Of a stretch of DNA of 64,000 nucleotides, positions 34,829 to 43,950 are shown one piece after another; within the stretch, counting starts at the first letter, position 1; every line of letters starts with the position of its first letter. Location: assembly GCF_900155595.1 (NCBI RefSeq), contig NZ_FTPB01000004.1, positions 1,302,001 to 1,366,000 on the forward strand, given 5' to 3'. The notes beneath the pieces are model-generated. The model worked only from the letters and a program-made list of their open reading frames with translations, was not told the origin of the DNA and did not search any database. This stretch comes from Actinomyces mediterranea (GTDB lineage: Bacteria; Actinomycetota; Actinomycetes; Actinomycetales; Actinomycetaceae). Made by a program: the position numbers and the translations under genes.

Positions 34829-35514
34829 GGAGGGACGCGGAAGAGCCGGAGGGGATCGACCCCCTGGACTCTGAGACTGCTGCTCTGCTCGGAGCCTCGC
34901 TGCGCCCCGTGGAGCCGCCACCCGCGCTCAAAGAGGCGCTGATGGCGAGGGTGCATGAGTCTGCGCGCGCCCCAGCGTATGACTCAGGTTCACCCCAATC
35001 GCCGACGGAGGATCGCACGGTCGTCACTATCCATGAGCGTCGCCCGATGCCCCGCGTCATGCGGATCATCGGTCAAGCGGCTGCTGCGGTTGCCCTCCTT
35101 GGAGTCGGAATGGGCGTTGGTCATTGGACGGCGATGCACTCCATGGACGCGACCAGCCACTTCGCTGCACTCAATCAGGCGCAGGACGTCGACCGGGTGA
35201 CCGATACGATGCCCGATGGGCATGTCGCCACCCTCACGTGGTCCAAGGGGATGGACATGGCGGCGGTGACCCTGCCGACGGGGCTCAGGGCATCCGAGGG
35301 ACGGAGCTTGCAGGTATGGGTCCGTAACGGCGATACGGTGACGAAGGCCGGCATGTACGAGCCCGCGAAGGGGACGGCCTTCTCCTTCCTCGACATCATG
35401 CCCGAACCCGGCATTGAGATTCTCATCACCGAGGAGCCCGAGGGCGGGTCCGATCAGCCGACCGGCGATCCCCTCGTCGTGCTGCGCATCGGCGAGGGCG
35501 CGAAGACTGCCTGA
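34825..35514 (+). CDS. rskA: Anti-sigma factor, RskA-like
   Basis: A 229-residue single-pass membrane protein. The cytoplasmic N-terminus of about 80 residues would bind the sigma factor, though it lacks a zinc-binding HxxxCxxC. RIIGQAAAAVALLGVGMGVG is the membrane helix. The outside domain (HVATLTWSKGMDMAAVTLPTGLRASEGRSLQVWVRNGDTVTKAGMYEP...EILITEEPEGGSDQPTGDPLV) is the RskA C-terminal fold. Such factors release their sigma factor after regulated proteolysis. Translation is coupled to the sigma gene. Confidence 0.9.
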   Translation: MRRDAEEPEGIDPLDSETAALLGASLRPVEPPPALKEALMARVHESARAPAYDSGSPQSPTEDRTVVTIHERRPMPRVMRIIGQAAAAVALLGVGMGVGHWTAMHSMDATSHFAALNQAQDVDRVTDTMPDGHVATLTWSKGMDMAAVTLPTGLRASEGRSLQVWVRNGDTVTKAGMYEPAKGTAFSFLDIMPEPGIEILITEEPEGGSDQPTGDPLVVLRIGEGAKTA

Positions 35515-35535
35515 GGATGGAGTGAGAGAAGAGGA

Positions 35536-36168
35536 ATGTCATCTGGTGTGAAGTCCTTCATATCGTCGCTGTGGGCGAGGGTGAGGGGCACCTACGGAGT
35601 CGATCTGATCCCTGAAGGGGCATCTAGTGGAGCGTATCCAGATGCTGTGCCGCAGTCGCCGTCACCTCATTCCAGCGGCTCGCGAGCGCAGGGGTACGCG
35701 GCGAAGTTGATGCGCTCGCTGAACCCGCGCGACGTCGATGAGGCGAGAGAGCTTGCGATTTCCGGGTGGAGGAGTCTGCAGGCCCTGCCGGAAGGTTCGC
35801 AAATATCAGGTCACGTGGCCCTCGCGGTGAATGCGGAAGACGTTGAAGGCGCTGTCGATGTCCTCGTGAAGAGGGCGGGGTATCGGCGGCGCGACGCTGT
35901 CGCCTTCGTGGCCGCGCTCATGATCGTCACCGCCTCGGGACGACAAGTCCTTGACGAAGCTGAGGAAGCGGATTGCGAATATCGACAGCTCATCAGTCGG
36001 GGACTTCCTCCGCTCGATAGTGATGAGGTCGCAATGCTGTGGAACGGCGAGGCCGATGCTGCCTGCGCCCGTTATCGGCGACGCAGCGGGGCGAGCGAGG
36101 ACGACGCGCGCACTATGATCCACTTGGCGGCGAAGATAGCGGCAGCGGAAGGTGATCTTCCTCAGTGA
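35536..36168 (+). CDS. Hypothetical protein
   Basis: A 210-residue protein of unknown family. The first 55 residues are Ser/Pro-rich; the rest is predicted helical (DVDEARELAISGWRSL, DVEGAVDVLVKRAGYRRRDAVAFVAALMIVTASG, ARYRRRSGASEDDARTMIHLAAKIAAAE). No signal peptide or membrane span is seen. AGAGGA precedes the ATG. It starts 21 bases after rskA in the same direction and may be part of the same transcript. Confidence 0.6.
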   Translation: MSSGVKSFISSLWARVRGTYGVDLIPEGASSGAYPDAVPQSPSPHSSGSRAQGYAAKLMRSLNPRDVDEARELAISGWRSLQALPEGSQISGHVALAVNAEDVEGAVDVLVKRAGYRRRDAVAFVAALMIVTASGRQVLDEAEEADCEYRQLISRGLPPLDSDEVAMLWNGEADAACARYRRRSGASEDDARTMIHLAAKIAAAEGDLPQ

Positions 36169-36231
36169 GGTCGGCGGTCGCGCGCGATGTGATCGATTGC
36201 GCCGAGAGCTGGAGACCGAGGAACTAAATAG

Positions 36232-36246
36232 ATATCATATTGATAT
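36232..36246. promoter_or_regulatory. Palindromic operator-like site upstream of the SPFH gene
   Basis: ATATCA-TAT-TGATAT is a perfect 6-bp dyad with a 3-bp centre in an AT-rich patch 57 bases before the SPFH start. It could be an operator for the ribbon-helix-helix protein encoded downstream. Confidence 0.45.
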
Positions 36247-36303
36247 GACTTTGCTCTTGGAGTCGCGCAATCCCGCGACGGGCGAAAGACTAAGGAGAAC
36301 GCG

Positions 36304-37263
36304 ATGACCGCGCACACCATGCTCGTAAACGCCGATCAGTACCACGATGCTGAGCGGACCGCCCGCGTCGACATCACCGAGCGTCCGGCGGCTACTCTCG
36401 GAGCAGTCGCCGCATTCCCCGCCCTCCTCGTCTTCCTAGCCGGGCTCGCCTATTCCATCTACCTCTTTATCAGTGGCGCGATCATGGCCGATGCGGAGGA
36501 GCCCGGCGGGATCGCTCGCATCATCGCCGCTTCGATCCTTCTCCTCGTCGTCCTCATCCTGTTCAGCTCCCTTGCAGTCATCTCGCCGGGACAAACCTCG
36601 GTCCGCCAGTTCTTCGGCAAGTACATCGGCACGGTCCGCACAACCGGCCTCGTCCTCGTTCCCCCGCTGTCGAACGGGAAGAAGATCTCCGTCAAAGTTC
36701 ACAACTTCGAAACCGCCGAACTGAAAGTCAATGACTCCGACGGCAACCCCGTGAACATTGCCGCGATCGTCGTCTGGCAGGTCGCCGACACCGCCCGAGC
36801 CGTCTTCGCCGTCGAGGAATACGAGGAGTTCATCAAGGCCCAGGCCGAATCGGCGCTGCGTCACGTCGCCACCACCCACCCCTATGACGAACCCGGCCCT
36901 GGAGAGACCTCCCTGCGCGGCGGCACCGACGCGGTGTCCGCCGAACTCGCCGATGAAGTCGCGGCCCGAGTCGCCTTGGCGGGTCTTGAAATCGTCGAAG
37001 TCCGTATCTCCTCCCTCGCTTACGCGCCCGAGATCGCCCAGGCGATGCTCCAGCGCCAGCAGGCCGGTGCCGTCATCGCCGCTCGCGAGCAGATCGTCGA
37101 GGGCGCGGTTTCAATGGTGAGCCAGGCCCTCGAGCGCCTCGAAGAAGAAGACATCGTCAACCTCGACGACGAGCGCAAAGCCCAGATGGTCTCCAACCTG
37201 CTCGTCGTCCTCTGCTCGGACACGAACACCCAGCCGATCGTCAACGCCGGTTCCCTCTACTGA
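36304..37263 (+). CDS. SPFH/Band 7 (stomatin/slipin-like) membrane protein
   Basis: A 319-residue protein. Two hydrophobic segments near the N-terminus ([24 protein letters not shown] and [24 protein letters not shown]) precede the SPFH domain, which begins [29 protein letters not shown] and continues NVHNFET-like, [28 protein letters not shown], and [38 protein letters not shown] proteins form membrane-microdomain oligomers. AAGGAGA precedes the ATG. A small ribbon-helix-helix gene follows 21 bases later, a pairing seen in other actinobacteria. Confidence 0.88.
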   Translation: MTAHTMLVNADQYHDAERTARVDITERPAATLGAVAAFPALLVFLAGLAYSIYLFISGAIMADAEEPGGIARIIAASILLLVVLILFSSLAVISPGQTSVRQFFGKYIGTVRTTGLVLVPPLSNGKKISVKVHNFETAELKVNDSDGNPVNIAAIVVWQVADTARAVFAVEEYEEFIKAQAESALRHVATTHPYDEPGPGETSLRGGTDAVSAELADEVAARVALAGLEIVEVRISSLAYAPEIAQAMLQRQQAGAVIAAREQIVEGAVSMVSQALERLEEEDIVNLDDERKAQMVSNLLVVLCSDTNTQPIVNAGSLY

Positions 37264-37284
37264 GCCGCGCGGGGAAGTCGAACG

Positions 37285-37539
37285 ATGGTGCCTGACAAGC
37301 GCGAGCGCAAGCAGATCCTGCTCAGGCTCGACCCGGCCGTCCATGGGGCTCTTGCCGCGTGGGCGGCCGACGACCTGCGCTCCGTCAACGCCCAGATCGA
37401 GATCCTCCTCCGCCGCGCCCTCAAAGACGCCGGTCGCGACCCGAAAGCGGCTCCCATGCGGGGGCGGGGCAGGCCGCGCAAGAACGAGGGCGGAGCGGCG
37501 TTCGATGCGAGTCCCGCACGCGACGCGGAGAACTCCTGA
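37285..37539 (+). CDS. Arc-type ribbon-helix-helix DNA-binding protein
   Basis: An 84-residue protein. RKQILLRLDPAVHGALAAWAADDLRSVNAQIEILLRRAL is a ribbon-helix-helix domain of the Arc/MetJ group. The basic tail MRGRGRPRKNEGG contains an AT-hook-like RGRPRK. It is most likely a local regulator, possibly of the SPFH gene through the upstream dyad. Confidence 0.8.
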   Translation: MVPDKRERKQILLRLDPAVHGALAAWAADDLRSVNAQIEILLRRALKDAGRDPKAAPMRGRGRPRKNEGGAAFDASPARDAENS

Positions 37540-37547
37540 CATCACGT

Positions 37548-37727
37548 ATGGAGGAATCCCGAGTCGAGATTCGAGGGCCTCGCGTCTGCGGCAAGACCGA
37601 AACGCTCCGCAGGGCTGTCGAAGCAGTCGGCGGATCGCAGATCAAACTCGACGTCTCCGGTATTCAGGTGGATCTGCTGCGCTCTGCGCCTGTGAGGCCA
37701 TCGCTGGAGTTGGACATGCGCCTTTGA
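37548..37727 (+). pseudogene. Fragment of an AAA (AAA_14/DUF4143-type) ATPase
   Basis: Sixty residues beginning MEESRVEIRGPRVCGKTETLRRAVE. GPRVCGKTE is the Walker A region of the AAA_14 ATPases that also carry DUF4143, but the reading frame ends shortly after with no Walker B. Family members are about 400 residues, so this is a remnant. Confidence 0.55.
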
Positions 37728-37803
37728 GGGCGATCACTGCGGCTAGGCTTGGATGAGGTGCGACCATCGTCGCGAAGCACTCGACACAAGCGGGGAGACT
37801 CTC

Positions 37804-39084
37804 ATGCCAGCCGTGATCGTACTCGGAGCCCAGTGGGGCGATGAAGGCAAGGGCAAGGCGACCGACCAGCTCGGGCAGGACACCGACCTCGTCGTGAAAT
37901 TCAACGGCGGCAACAACGCCGGTCACACGGTCGTCATCAACGGTGAGAAGTACGCCCTCCACCTCCTGCCCGCCGGCATTCTGTCCCAGGGAGTCACGCC
38001 GATCATCGGCAACGGCGTCGTCGTCGACATCAACGTCCTCTTCGCCGAGATCGAGGAGATGAAGTCGCGCGGAGTCGACTGCTCTCGACTCAAGATCTCT
38101 GCGAACGCCCACATCATCCCCAGCTACAACCGCCTCATCGACCAGGCGAACGAGAAGGCTCGCGGCAAGAACCAGATCGGCACCACCGGACGCGGCATCG
38201 GCCCCACCTACGCCGATAAGATGAACCGCATTGGCATCCGCATCCAGGACCTCTTCGACCCCGAGGGCCTCGCCGTGAAGATCGAAGCGGCGCTCGCCCC
38301 GAAGAACGAGGTCTTCGCCGCCGTCGGCATGCATACCCTGGATCCGACGGTCATCACCGAAGAACTCCTCGCATACGCCGATCGCATCCATCCGATGGTG
38401 TGCGACGCGTCCCTGCTCATCAACGACGCCCTCGACCGTGGGGAAACAGTGCTGTTCGAGGGCGGCCAGGCGACGATGCTCGACATCGACCACGGCACCT
38501 ATCCATTCGTCACCTCATCGAACCCGACTGCGGGCGGGGCCCTGACAGGGGCCGGAGTCGGACCGACCCGCATCGACCGGGTCGTCGGCGTCGCGAAGGC
38601 GTACACGACGCGCGTCGGAGAGGGACCCTTCCCCACCGAACTCGACGATGAGGTCGGGGAGACACTGCGGCGCAAGGGCGGCGAATTCGGCGTCACGACG
38701 GGGCGCCCGCGCCGCACCGGCTGGTTCGACTCCGTCATCATGCGCTATGCGACCCGGATCAACGGCCTCACCGACATCTGCCTCACCAAACTCGACGTCC
38801 TGTCGAACTACCCGGTGATCCCCGTCTGCGTCGCCTACGAGGTCGACGGTGTACGTACCGAGGAGATGCCCATCGACCAGGCCGGTTTCGCTCGCGCGGT
38901 TCCCGTGTACGAGGAGCTGCCCGGCTGGGAGGAGGACATCACCGGATGCCGTTCTTTCGACGACCTCCCCGCGAATGCGCAAGCGTACATTGCGCGCCTC
39001 GAAGAACTCTCCCGCTGCCGCATCCAGTCCATCGGAGTGGGCGCCGGGCGAGAGGCGACGATCGTCCGCTACCCGCTTCTATAA
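37804..39084 (+). CDS. purA: Adenylosuccinate synthetase
   Basis: Converts IMP to adenylosuccinate using GTP and aspartate in AMP synthesis. The start at 37804 follows GGGGAG and gives the family N-terminus [18 protein letters not shown], containing the P-loop. [13 protein letters not shown] has the catalytic His, [14 protein letters not shown] and [15 protein letters not shown] are substrate loops, and [14 protein letters not shown] and [10 protein letters not shown] complete the set. It is 426 residues, standard length. It ends at a strong terminator. Confidence 0.96.
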   Translation: MPAVIVLGAQWGDEGKGKATDQLGQDTDLVVKFNGGNNAGHTVVINGEKYALHLLPAGILSQGVTPIIGNGVVVDINVLFAEIEEMKSRGVDCSRLKISANAHIIPSYNRLIDQANEKARGKNQIGTTGRGIGPTYADKMNRIGIRIQDLFDPEGLAVKIEAALAPKNEVFAAVGMHTLDPTVITEELLAYADRIHPMVCDASLLINDALDRGETVLFEGGQATMLDIDHGTYPFVTSSNPTAGGALTGAGVGPTRIDRVVGVAKAYTTRVGEGPFPTELDDEVGETLRRKGGEFGVTTGRPRRTGWFDSVIMRYATRINGLTDICLTKLDVLSNYPVIPVCVAYEVDGVRTEEMPIDQAGFARAVPVYEELPGWEEDITGCRSFDDLPANAQAYIARLEELSRCRIQSIGVGAGREATIVRYPLL

Positions 39085-39100
39085 TTTCAGCGACGCGTCA

Positions 39101-39132
39101 GTTGGCCGCCCGCCCAATGGCGGGCGGCCAAC
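39101..39132. terminator. Bidirectional hairpin between purA and the WXG cluster
   Basis: A perfect 14-bp stem (39101-39114 with 39119-39132) around CAAT, placed between convergent genes. Confidence 0.75.
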
Positions 39133-39146
39133 TTATCGCAAGGCCA

Positions 39147-39449
39147 TCACAGTGCGCGCACGAACTGGACAGCGACGTTGAGCGGGACGGGATCCCATTC
39201 CATGACGTAGCGGACGGCGGCCATTTCGCTGGACTTCGACGAATTGCGGAGCCTGCGAACCTCGGCTCGATCGACCGGGCTCTCAGCGAGCATCCGCTCT
39301 AGGGAGAGCCCGTACGCCGTACGGTAGTGATCCCGCTGCGCCTTCTTGCGAGGATCGTTCTTCAAGACCGACCATGCGCTGACCCCGAGGATCACGGCGA
39401 TGGGGAGTGCGTAGAGCAGGGTCGGCACGATGACATCCATTCTTATCAT
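39147..39449 (-). CDS. Small membrane protein of the WXG cluster
   Basis: A 100-residue protein. The start at 39449 overlaps the stop of the upstream gene by ATGA. TLLYALPIAVILGVSAWSVL is one membrane helix, followed by a basic cytoplasmic tail (KNDPRKKAQRDHYRTAYGLSLERML). No family recognised; it is the last gene of the cluster. Confidence 0.65.
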   Translation of the reverse strand: MIRMDVIVPTLLYALPIAVILGVSAWSVLKNDPRKKAQRDHYRTAYGLSLERMLAESPVDRAEVRRLRNSSKSSEMAAVRYVMEWDPVPLNVAVQFVRAL

Positions 39450-40174
39450 TCCTTGACTGCGAGAGGCCACTCTTGACCGGGGAAGCTGGTGAGCGCGCTT
39501 TTCATATCGACGATTGATTTTCCGCATGCCACAAGTGTCGTGGCGAAGAAAGTGCCCGCGGCGATCAACTCGGCAACTGTGACTCCGCAGTCCAAGGCGA
39601 TGATTCCCAAACCGAGCGGGGACAGCGCGATCGTGCCGCAGGCAGCGATCCCTGCGATGAGCTCTGTGACGAACTTGACGACAATAATACCGAGTGCGAT
39701 GTAAAAGGCGCAGCCTGAGCCGGCGATCACCGTGAGTTGCGTGGCCATCGTTCCGCCGATGCCTGCGATGGCCGTGGCTGCACCCGGCTGATCGGATACG
39801 GCATGGATATAGGCGTCATGCGCAGAGCCTTTCCACTTTTCGGCGCTGATGAGATGGGCGGCACTGGTGGCATCGGCAATGTCGGTCATCGGTGTCTTCA
39901 CATCCACCACCCAGTCGTATGCGCGCTTGAAGAACAGCACTGGTGCGGCGGCCCCCTCGAGAAGCTCTCCGAGCTTTCCGAGGAATCCCTGCACCGCATT
40001 GGCGATGGAGTTGAATGCTTTGATGACGAGGTTGGCCATCCAGTCCATGATGAGCGGCGAATTGAGTCCCGAGATAACAGCGGATCGCAGTTCCTCAGTC
40101 TTCGTGCTAACGCTTTCAATGTTCGCGTTGAGCTCGCTAATGGTTACCTCGTACGTCGCGATGCTGAAGCTCAT
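39446..40174 (-). CDS. WXG-superfamily-like protein (putative type VII substrate)
   Basis: A 242-residue protein. The N-terminal 45 residues are helical (TYEVTISELNANIESVSTKTEELRSAV). A W-x-G turn occurs in AEKWKGSAHDAY around residue 113, as in WXG100-type type VII secretion substrates. Hydrophobic helices rich in Ala/Gly/Ile follow (FYIALGIIVVKFVTELIAGIAACGTIALSPLGLGIIAL), suggesting a membrane-active segment. TAAGGAGAG precedes the ATG. The role is inferred from the motif and neighbours only. Confidence 0.6.
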   Translation of the reverse strand: MSFSIATYEVTISELNANIESVSTKTEELRSAVISGLNSPLIMDWMANLVIKAFNSIANAVQGFLGKLGELLEGAAAPVLFFKRAYDWVVDVKTPMTDIADATSAAHLISAEKWKGSAHDAYIHAVSDQPGAATAIAGIGGTMATQLTVIAGSGCAFYIALGIIVVKFVTELIAGIAACGTIALSPLGLGIIALDCGVTVAELIAAGTFFATTLVACGKSIVDMKSALTSFPGQEWPLAVKE

Positions 40175-40185
40175 GTAGTCTCTCC

Positions 40186-40491
40186 TTAATAGGCGCCGTT
40201 GATCGAGGCGGTGGTTTCGGCTTCCTGGTTCCGATAGGCGGTCGCATTTCGATTAAGGGCATCAGCGGCCGCGTTCATCAGGGAATTGGCGCGCGCACCT
40301 TGGGCCGATACGAAATCGCAGGCTTCGTTGTACTGAGAAACGATGAGGAAGAAGATCCCCGCTTTCAGGCCTGTGAGTCTCAGGTCCTGGCCCGCTGCGC
40401 CGACTCCGGCGCAGGCGGTCGCCTGAGCCCTCCAGAGGTTGGCCTCCGAATCGATCGCCTCGGCGCATGCTTTGTTCAGGATCCATGTCAA
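40186..40491 (-). CDS. WXG100-like small protein with doubtful start
   Basis: A 101-residue Ala-rich helical protein (ACAEAIDSEANLWRAQATACAGVGAAG...NSLMNAAADALNRNATAYRNQEAETTASINGAY), of the size and character of WXG100/ESAT-6-like proteins. The frame opens only with a TTG at 40491 that abuts AAAGGAG, while the ideally spaced ATG at 40484 is in a different frame. Either the TTG is used by coupling to the upstream gene or a one-base change has damaged the start. Confidence 0.55.
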   Translation of the reverse strand: MTWILNKACAEAIDSEANLWRAQATACAGVGAAGQDLRLTGLKAGIFFLIVSQYNEACDFVSAQGARANSLMNAAADALNRNATAYRNQEAETTASINGAY

Positions 40492-40724
40492 CTCCTTTCT
40501 GTTAGGCGACTGAGGACGGACATGGCGGCGAAAAGCATGTCGTTTTCAGGGCGATCGGGCTCGTGCCGATTCGCCTCTGCCAAAATTGCATCAACAATGA
40601 TCCTTGCGCTACGCGCCCTCGCCCATTGCTCATCGATCTCAATCGACGTGATGAGTCCTGCCTGCCTGGTTACCCGCACGTTGCCCGTCATAGGTTTCCG
40701 AGGAGTCTCTGCTTGTGCGCGCAT
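40488..40724 (-). CDS. YbaB/EbfC-like protein in the WXG cluster
   Basis: A 78-residue readable protein. MTGNVRVTRQAGLITSIEIDEQWAR...ARIIVDAILAEANRH has the beta-strand and helix pattern of YbaB-like proteins that accompany type VII-type loci. The frame continues upstream (SLAEDFIAYSQRM) to about 40814 with no ATG, GTG or TTG and no site before 40724, so the natural start may be lost or unusual. Confidence 0.5.
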   Translation of the reverse strand: MRAQAETPRKPMTGNVRVTRQAGLITSIEIDEQWARARSARIIVDAILAEANRHEPDRPENDMLFAAMSVLSRLTERS

Positions 40725-40814
40725 TCGTTGCGAATACGCGATGAAGTCCTCTGCGAGGCTCGTTACGTCGACCGGCGGGCCGAAGGAGAGTCCTGCAGTA
40801 TGGGAGAAGGTCCT

Positions 40815-41429
40815 TTAGGGCATTGGAGACCATTCGACGGAGTCGAGTACGTTGATGAGTTCAACGGGCACCGTCGTGGTGCCAGGATCGCCGGTGACGT
40901 AGATCGTCCACAGTCCGTCCTCACGCCACACTTCCCAGCATTGGGACGGGTAATCGACGCTGTCGTTGAAGGTGAAGATCCCCTCGTAGCCCCACGCCGA
41001 CGAGCCGTCGATCATTCGGGGGTCGAGAAGGCGCGTGTCCTTGACCTGGCCAGTTTTCTCACGGTCCGTCATCGCCTGTTTGAGGTGGGCCTCGAGATCG
41101 AAGTCCGGCCTGGGCAGGTGATACAGGCCAAGGACCCTATCGGGAGGATCGTTGTAGGCGCTGATACCGGGGACGTTCTCCCACGACGGTGCCGCCCTCG
41201 CGATCGTGAAATTCTCGTAGGTTTCGCCTGCCTCAGGATCGAGGATGATCCACCCCTCGGGCGGGGTGGCAGTCATCGCATCGGGAGTGCTCCTTTCGTG
41301 CCATTGTTCGGCCGACGACTGAGACGATGAGGGGTCGTCCTCAGCGCATGCGCATCCGGCCACAAGGGGCACCGTGACGAGAAGTGCTGCCGTGGCGCGG
41401 ACAAGCAGCCTCCATATGCTGTCACTCAT
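40815..41429 (-). CDS. Lipoprotein of the WXG cluster
   Basis: A 204-residue exported protein. The start at 41429 gives a signal peptide LLVRATAALLVTVPL and lipobox LVAGC. The mature domain contains PPEGWIILDPEAGETYENFTIARAAPSWENVP and SAWGYEGIFTFNDSVDYPSQCWEVW, with paired Cys/Trp, but no known family was recognised. The start overlaps the end of the large disrupted gene by eight bases, showing past coupling. Confidence 0.65.
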   Translation of the reverse strand: MSDSIWRLLVRATAALLVTVPLVAGCACAEDDPSSSQSSAEQWHERSTPDAMTATPPEGWIILDPEAGETYENFTIARAAPSWENVPGISAYNDPPDRVLGLYHLPRPDFDLEAHLKQAMTDREKTGQVKDTRLLDPRMIDGSSAWGYEGIFTFNDSVDYPSQCWEVWREDGLWTIYVTGDPGTTTVPVELINVLDSVEWSPMP

Positions 41430-42156
41430 CCCGCAAAGCCTCCTCACGCTCGGTTCTGGCAGTGTTAAGCGCGTCGCCAGAATGAGCGACAACGCTCGCA
41501 GTCTGGGAGCCGAGCCCGTCGGGGCCGACAACATACTGCTGGAAGGCCGCCCGCTGTCGTTCGGTCATCTCGTCGTAGGGGATGATCGCACCGTCGTCCA
41601 TGAAACTCGCCAGCTCCGAGTGTTTTTCGAGGAAGAGTGCCGGATCGACCGGCGGATTCCCATACGAGCCGCTGGCGGCGATGGCCTTGTAGATCGCTGT
41701 TTGTTGCGTGATTTCAAGTGCCTGATGTGCGGTCATCTGCTCGGCTTCGGCTACCGAGACATTGTTCGTGGAGAACACGTTGTCAAGCAAGGAGTCGATG
41801 ACCCCCGACTTGCCCTGGTTGATGACCCACTTCGAGAAACCGTCGAGACTCTTGATCCCCTCACCGAGGGGGAGAGCGCCGAGCCCCGAAGCGGCGATGG
41901 ATTTGAGTTGTCTATTCGTCGCGTCCAGGACGGCCGAACCCTCGGTCTGCGCTTGACTGGGTGCTGCGGTGATGGCGTCCATCACTGGGGCCCACCGGTC
42001 CTGGACTGCGGTCATGGACGAGAAATCCCCCGAGGCCGCGGCCGCCGTGAGGTCGATCTGCTGGCCCGCCACCGAGGCACTGAGCAGCTTGGCGAGCGCG
42101 GTCGGCCCGCCGTAGAGACTCACGTCATCATTGAGGTTGTCAGGAGTGCTGTTGAT

Positions 42157-42210
42157 GTCGAAGGGCTGGTCGAAGGAAAGATCGGTGAACAGGCCGTTAC
42201 CACTGTCGCC
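42157..42210. repeat. Target-site duplication, left copy (54 bp)
   Basis: Matches 43897-43950 at 52 of 54 positions and directly abuts the left end of the IS1634-type element. Confidence 0.85.
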
Positions 42211-43895
42211 TGACTCGTGCAGCTTTAGTGACCCAGGAGGGTGAGTAGTTCTTGGGTCTGGGGGTCGATTTGGGGGTAAGCGGTGTGTTGTTGCTCGTTG
42301 GGTAGGGTGATGTCGATTTCTTGCAGATCGATGAGCTTTTTGACCAGTTTTGGGGCTGTGATTCCTGTTGCCTGGTAGAGATGGCGGGCGAGGGCTAGAG
42401 CTGCGGTGACAATGGTGAGGTGGGCTTGGATGGCGTCTTTGGTGTGGTGGAAGATGGGCCGGGCTTTGAGGTCGTGCTTACTCATGCGGAAGGACTGCTC
42501 TACGTGCCATAGCTCGTGGTAGTGGGCAATAATCTGCCTGCCGTGGCTGAGGTGGGCGGGGATATTGGTGACATAGCCTTTGAGTCCAGCTAGGCGCTTG
42601 GCGCGTTCGAAGGCTTTGTCATCAAAGCTCATGCCCATACGTCCCTGGGACACGAAGCGAGGCTTACGCGCGGGTTTGGCCCCTTCGATGGCGTCCATGG
42701 CTCGACGTTGTTGCGCGTTGAGGGTTCTATTGTCACGCGCTGCACGCTTGCTGGAGTAAGCCCATATTGCTCTCCACGCTTCTTGCCCCTCCTGCCTGCT
42801 ATTGTCCTGGTCAAGGCTTGGCTGTTGTGTTCTGTGGTTGGGGTTGGGGATGGGATGGTCAATAATTTGCCCATCAACCATGTAATCTCCATGCTGGTCC
42901 CAGTACTGTTCGAGGTCGTGGGGTGCTCGGCTTTGGCGGGCTCCGACGATGAAGAATAGCCCTGCTTCGTCCAGGGCTTTGAGGTTTCCTGTACTGAGCA
43001 TGCCTGCGTCTGCTACCACCACGAAATCATGCAGACCGTGGCGGTTTTGGAAGCGTTTAATGATGGGGATGAGGGTGTGGGTTTCGGCTTTGTTACCTTC
43101 AAAGGCTTCCACCTCTAAAGGGTTTCCCGCGCGGTCAACGAGTAGGCCAACAATGATTTGGGGGTCAACCCGACGTTCCTTGGAGTACCCCACGCGACGA
43201 AATCCTTTATTTGCTTCCCAATCCTCATCCTCACGCTCAGCCTCGAAATACAGCGTGGTCACGTCATACAGCACAAGGGACAGGTCCCCATGACGGCTAG
43301 CGTGAGTAAAACAAGCCTGGGCTAGGGTGTCACGGTAAGCTCGCTGAGCGCAGCGCTTAAGGGAGTTAAACAGCGTCCGACGGCTGACATGCTCGATTCC
43401 TAAACGCTCAAGGACATTGATAGTGGCTTCCTTCGAGCATGGTTCAATCAAACGCGCCAACACCATCTGCTTAAACGCTTCATCACCCAGGGCGTCAAAA
43501 CCAATATCCGCGTAGGCCTTGTCCAATGCGCTCCACAACAGGGCGGAGCGTTTGTCTCCCACGCGCAAAACGCTCGTGACATGGCGTTGCTTGGGCTCAA
43601 AATTCTAACGCTGTTTGGCCGGGGTGGAGTTCATCATGAGCTGCCTGCATCAACACAGTCAGCTCAACCTCATTGTGAGCAGAGCCGACATGCTTTACCA
43701 CAACGTTCTTGCGTCCCTGCTTTTCCATGATCTGCACAGCAGTCGCACCAGAAGCAGTTCTCACACGACGAATAAACGGGGCCACACCCCCATCATAGAC
43801 ACCCGTTTAGTGACCCACCCACACACCACGAACCACAGATTTTCAACAAAAACCAGGACTCCAACTCCCGAAAACGCCACCACTTGCACGAGTCA
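42211..43895 (-). mobile_element. IS1634-family (IS4 superfamily) insertion sequence
   Basis: About 1.69 kb, bounded by the inverted ends TGACTCGTGCA (42211-42221) and TGCACGAGTCA (43885-43895). It carries a transposase split by a one-base insertion. It is flanked by a 54-bp direct repeat, and IS1634 is known for making unusually long, variable target duplications. Two mismatches between the copies suggest the insertion is not brand new. It interrupts the large WXG-type gene. Confidence 0.88.
42225..43785 (-). pseudogene. IS1634-type transposase with single-base frameshift
   Basis: The first 62 residues (MAPFIRRVRTASGATAVQIMEKQGRKNVVVKHVGSAHNEVEL...HPGQTALEF) and the remaining 447 (from RVGDKRSALLWSALDKAYADIGF to LLTLLGH) are in adjacent frames. 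The join is a run of four A at 43599-43602 (TTTT on the coding strand); with three, the frame reads LEFEPKQRHVTSVLRVGDK without a stop. The catalytic core YDVTTLYFEAE, VVADAGMLSTGN and the YREL-like YHELWHVEQSFRMSKHDLKARP are intact. It is inactive as written unless slippage restores the frame, and a sequencing error is possible. Confidence 0.8.
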
Positions 43896-43896
43896 G

Positions 43897-43950
43897 GTCG
43901 AAAGGCTGGTCGAAGGCAAGATCGGTGAACAGGCCGTTACCACTGTCGCC
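43897..43950. repeat. Target-site duplication, right copy (54 bp)
   Basis: Begins one base after the right inverted end of the IS1634-type element; two mismatches from the left copy at 42157-42210. Confidence 0.85.
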
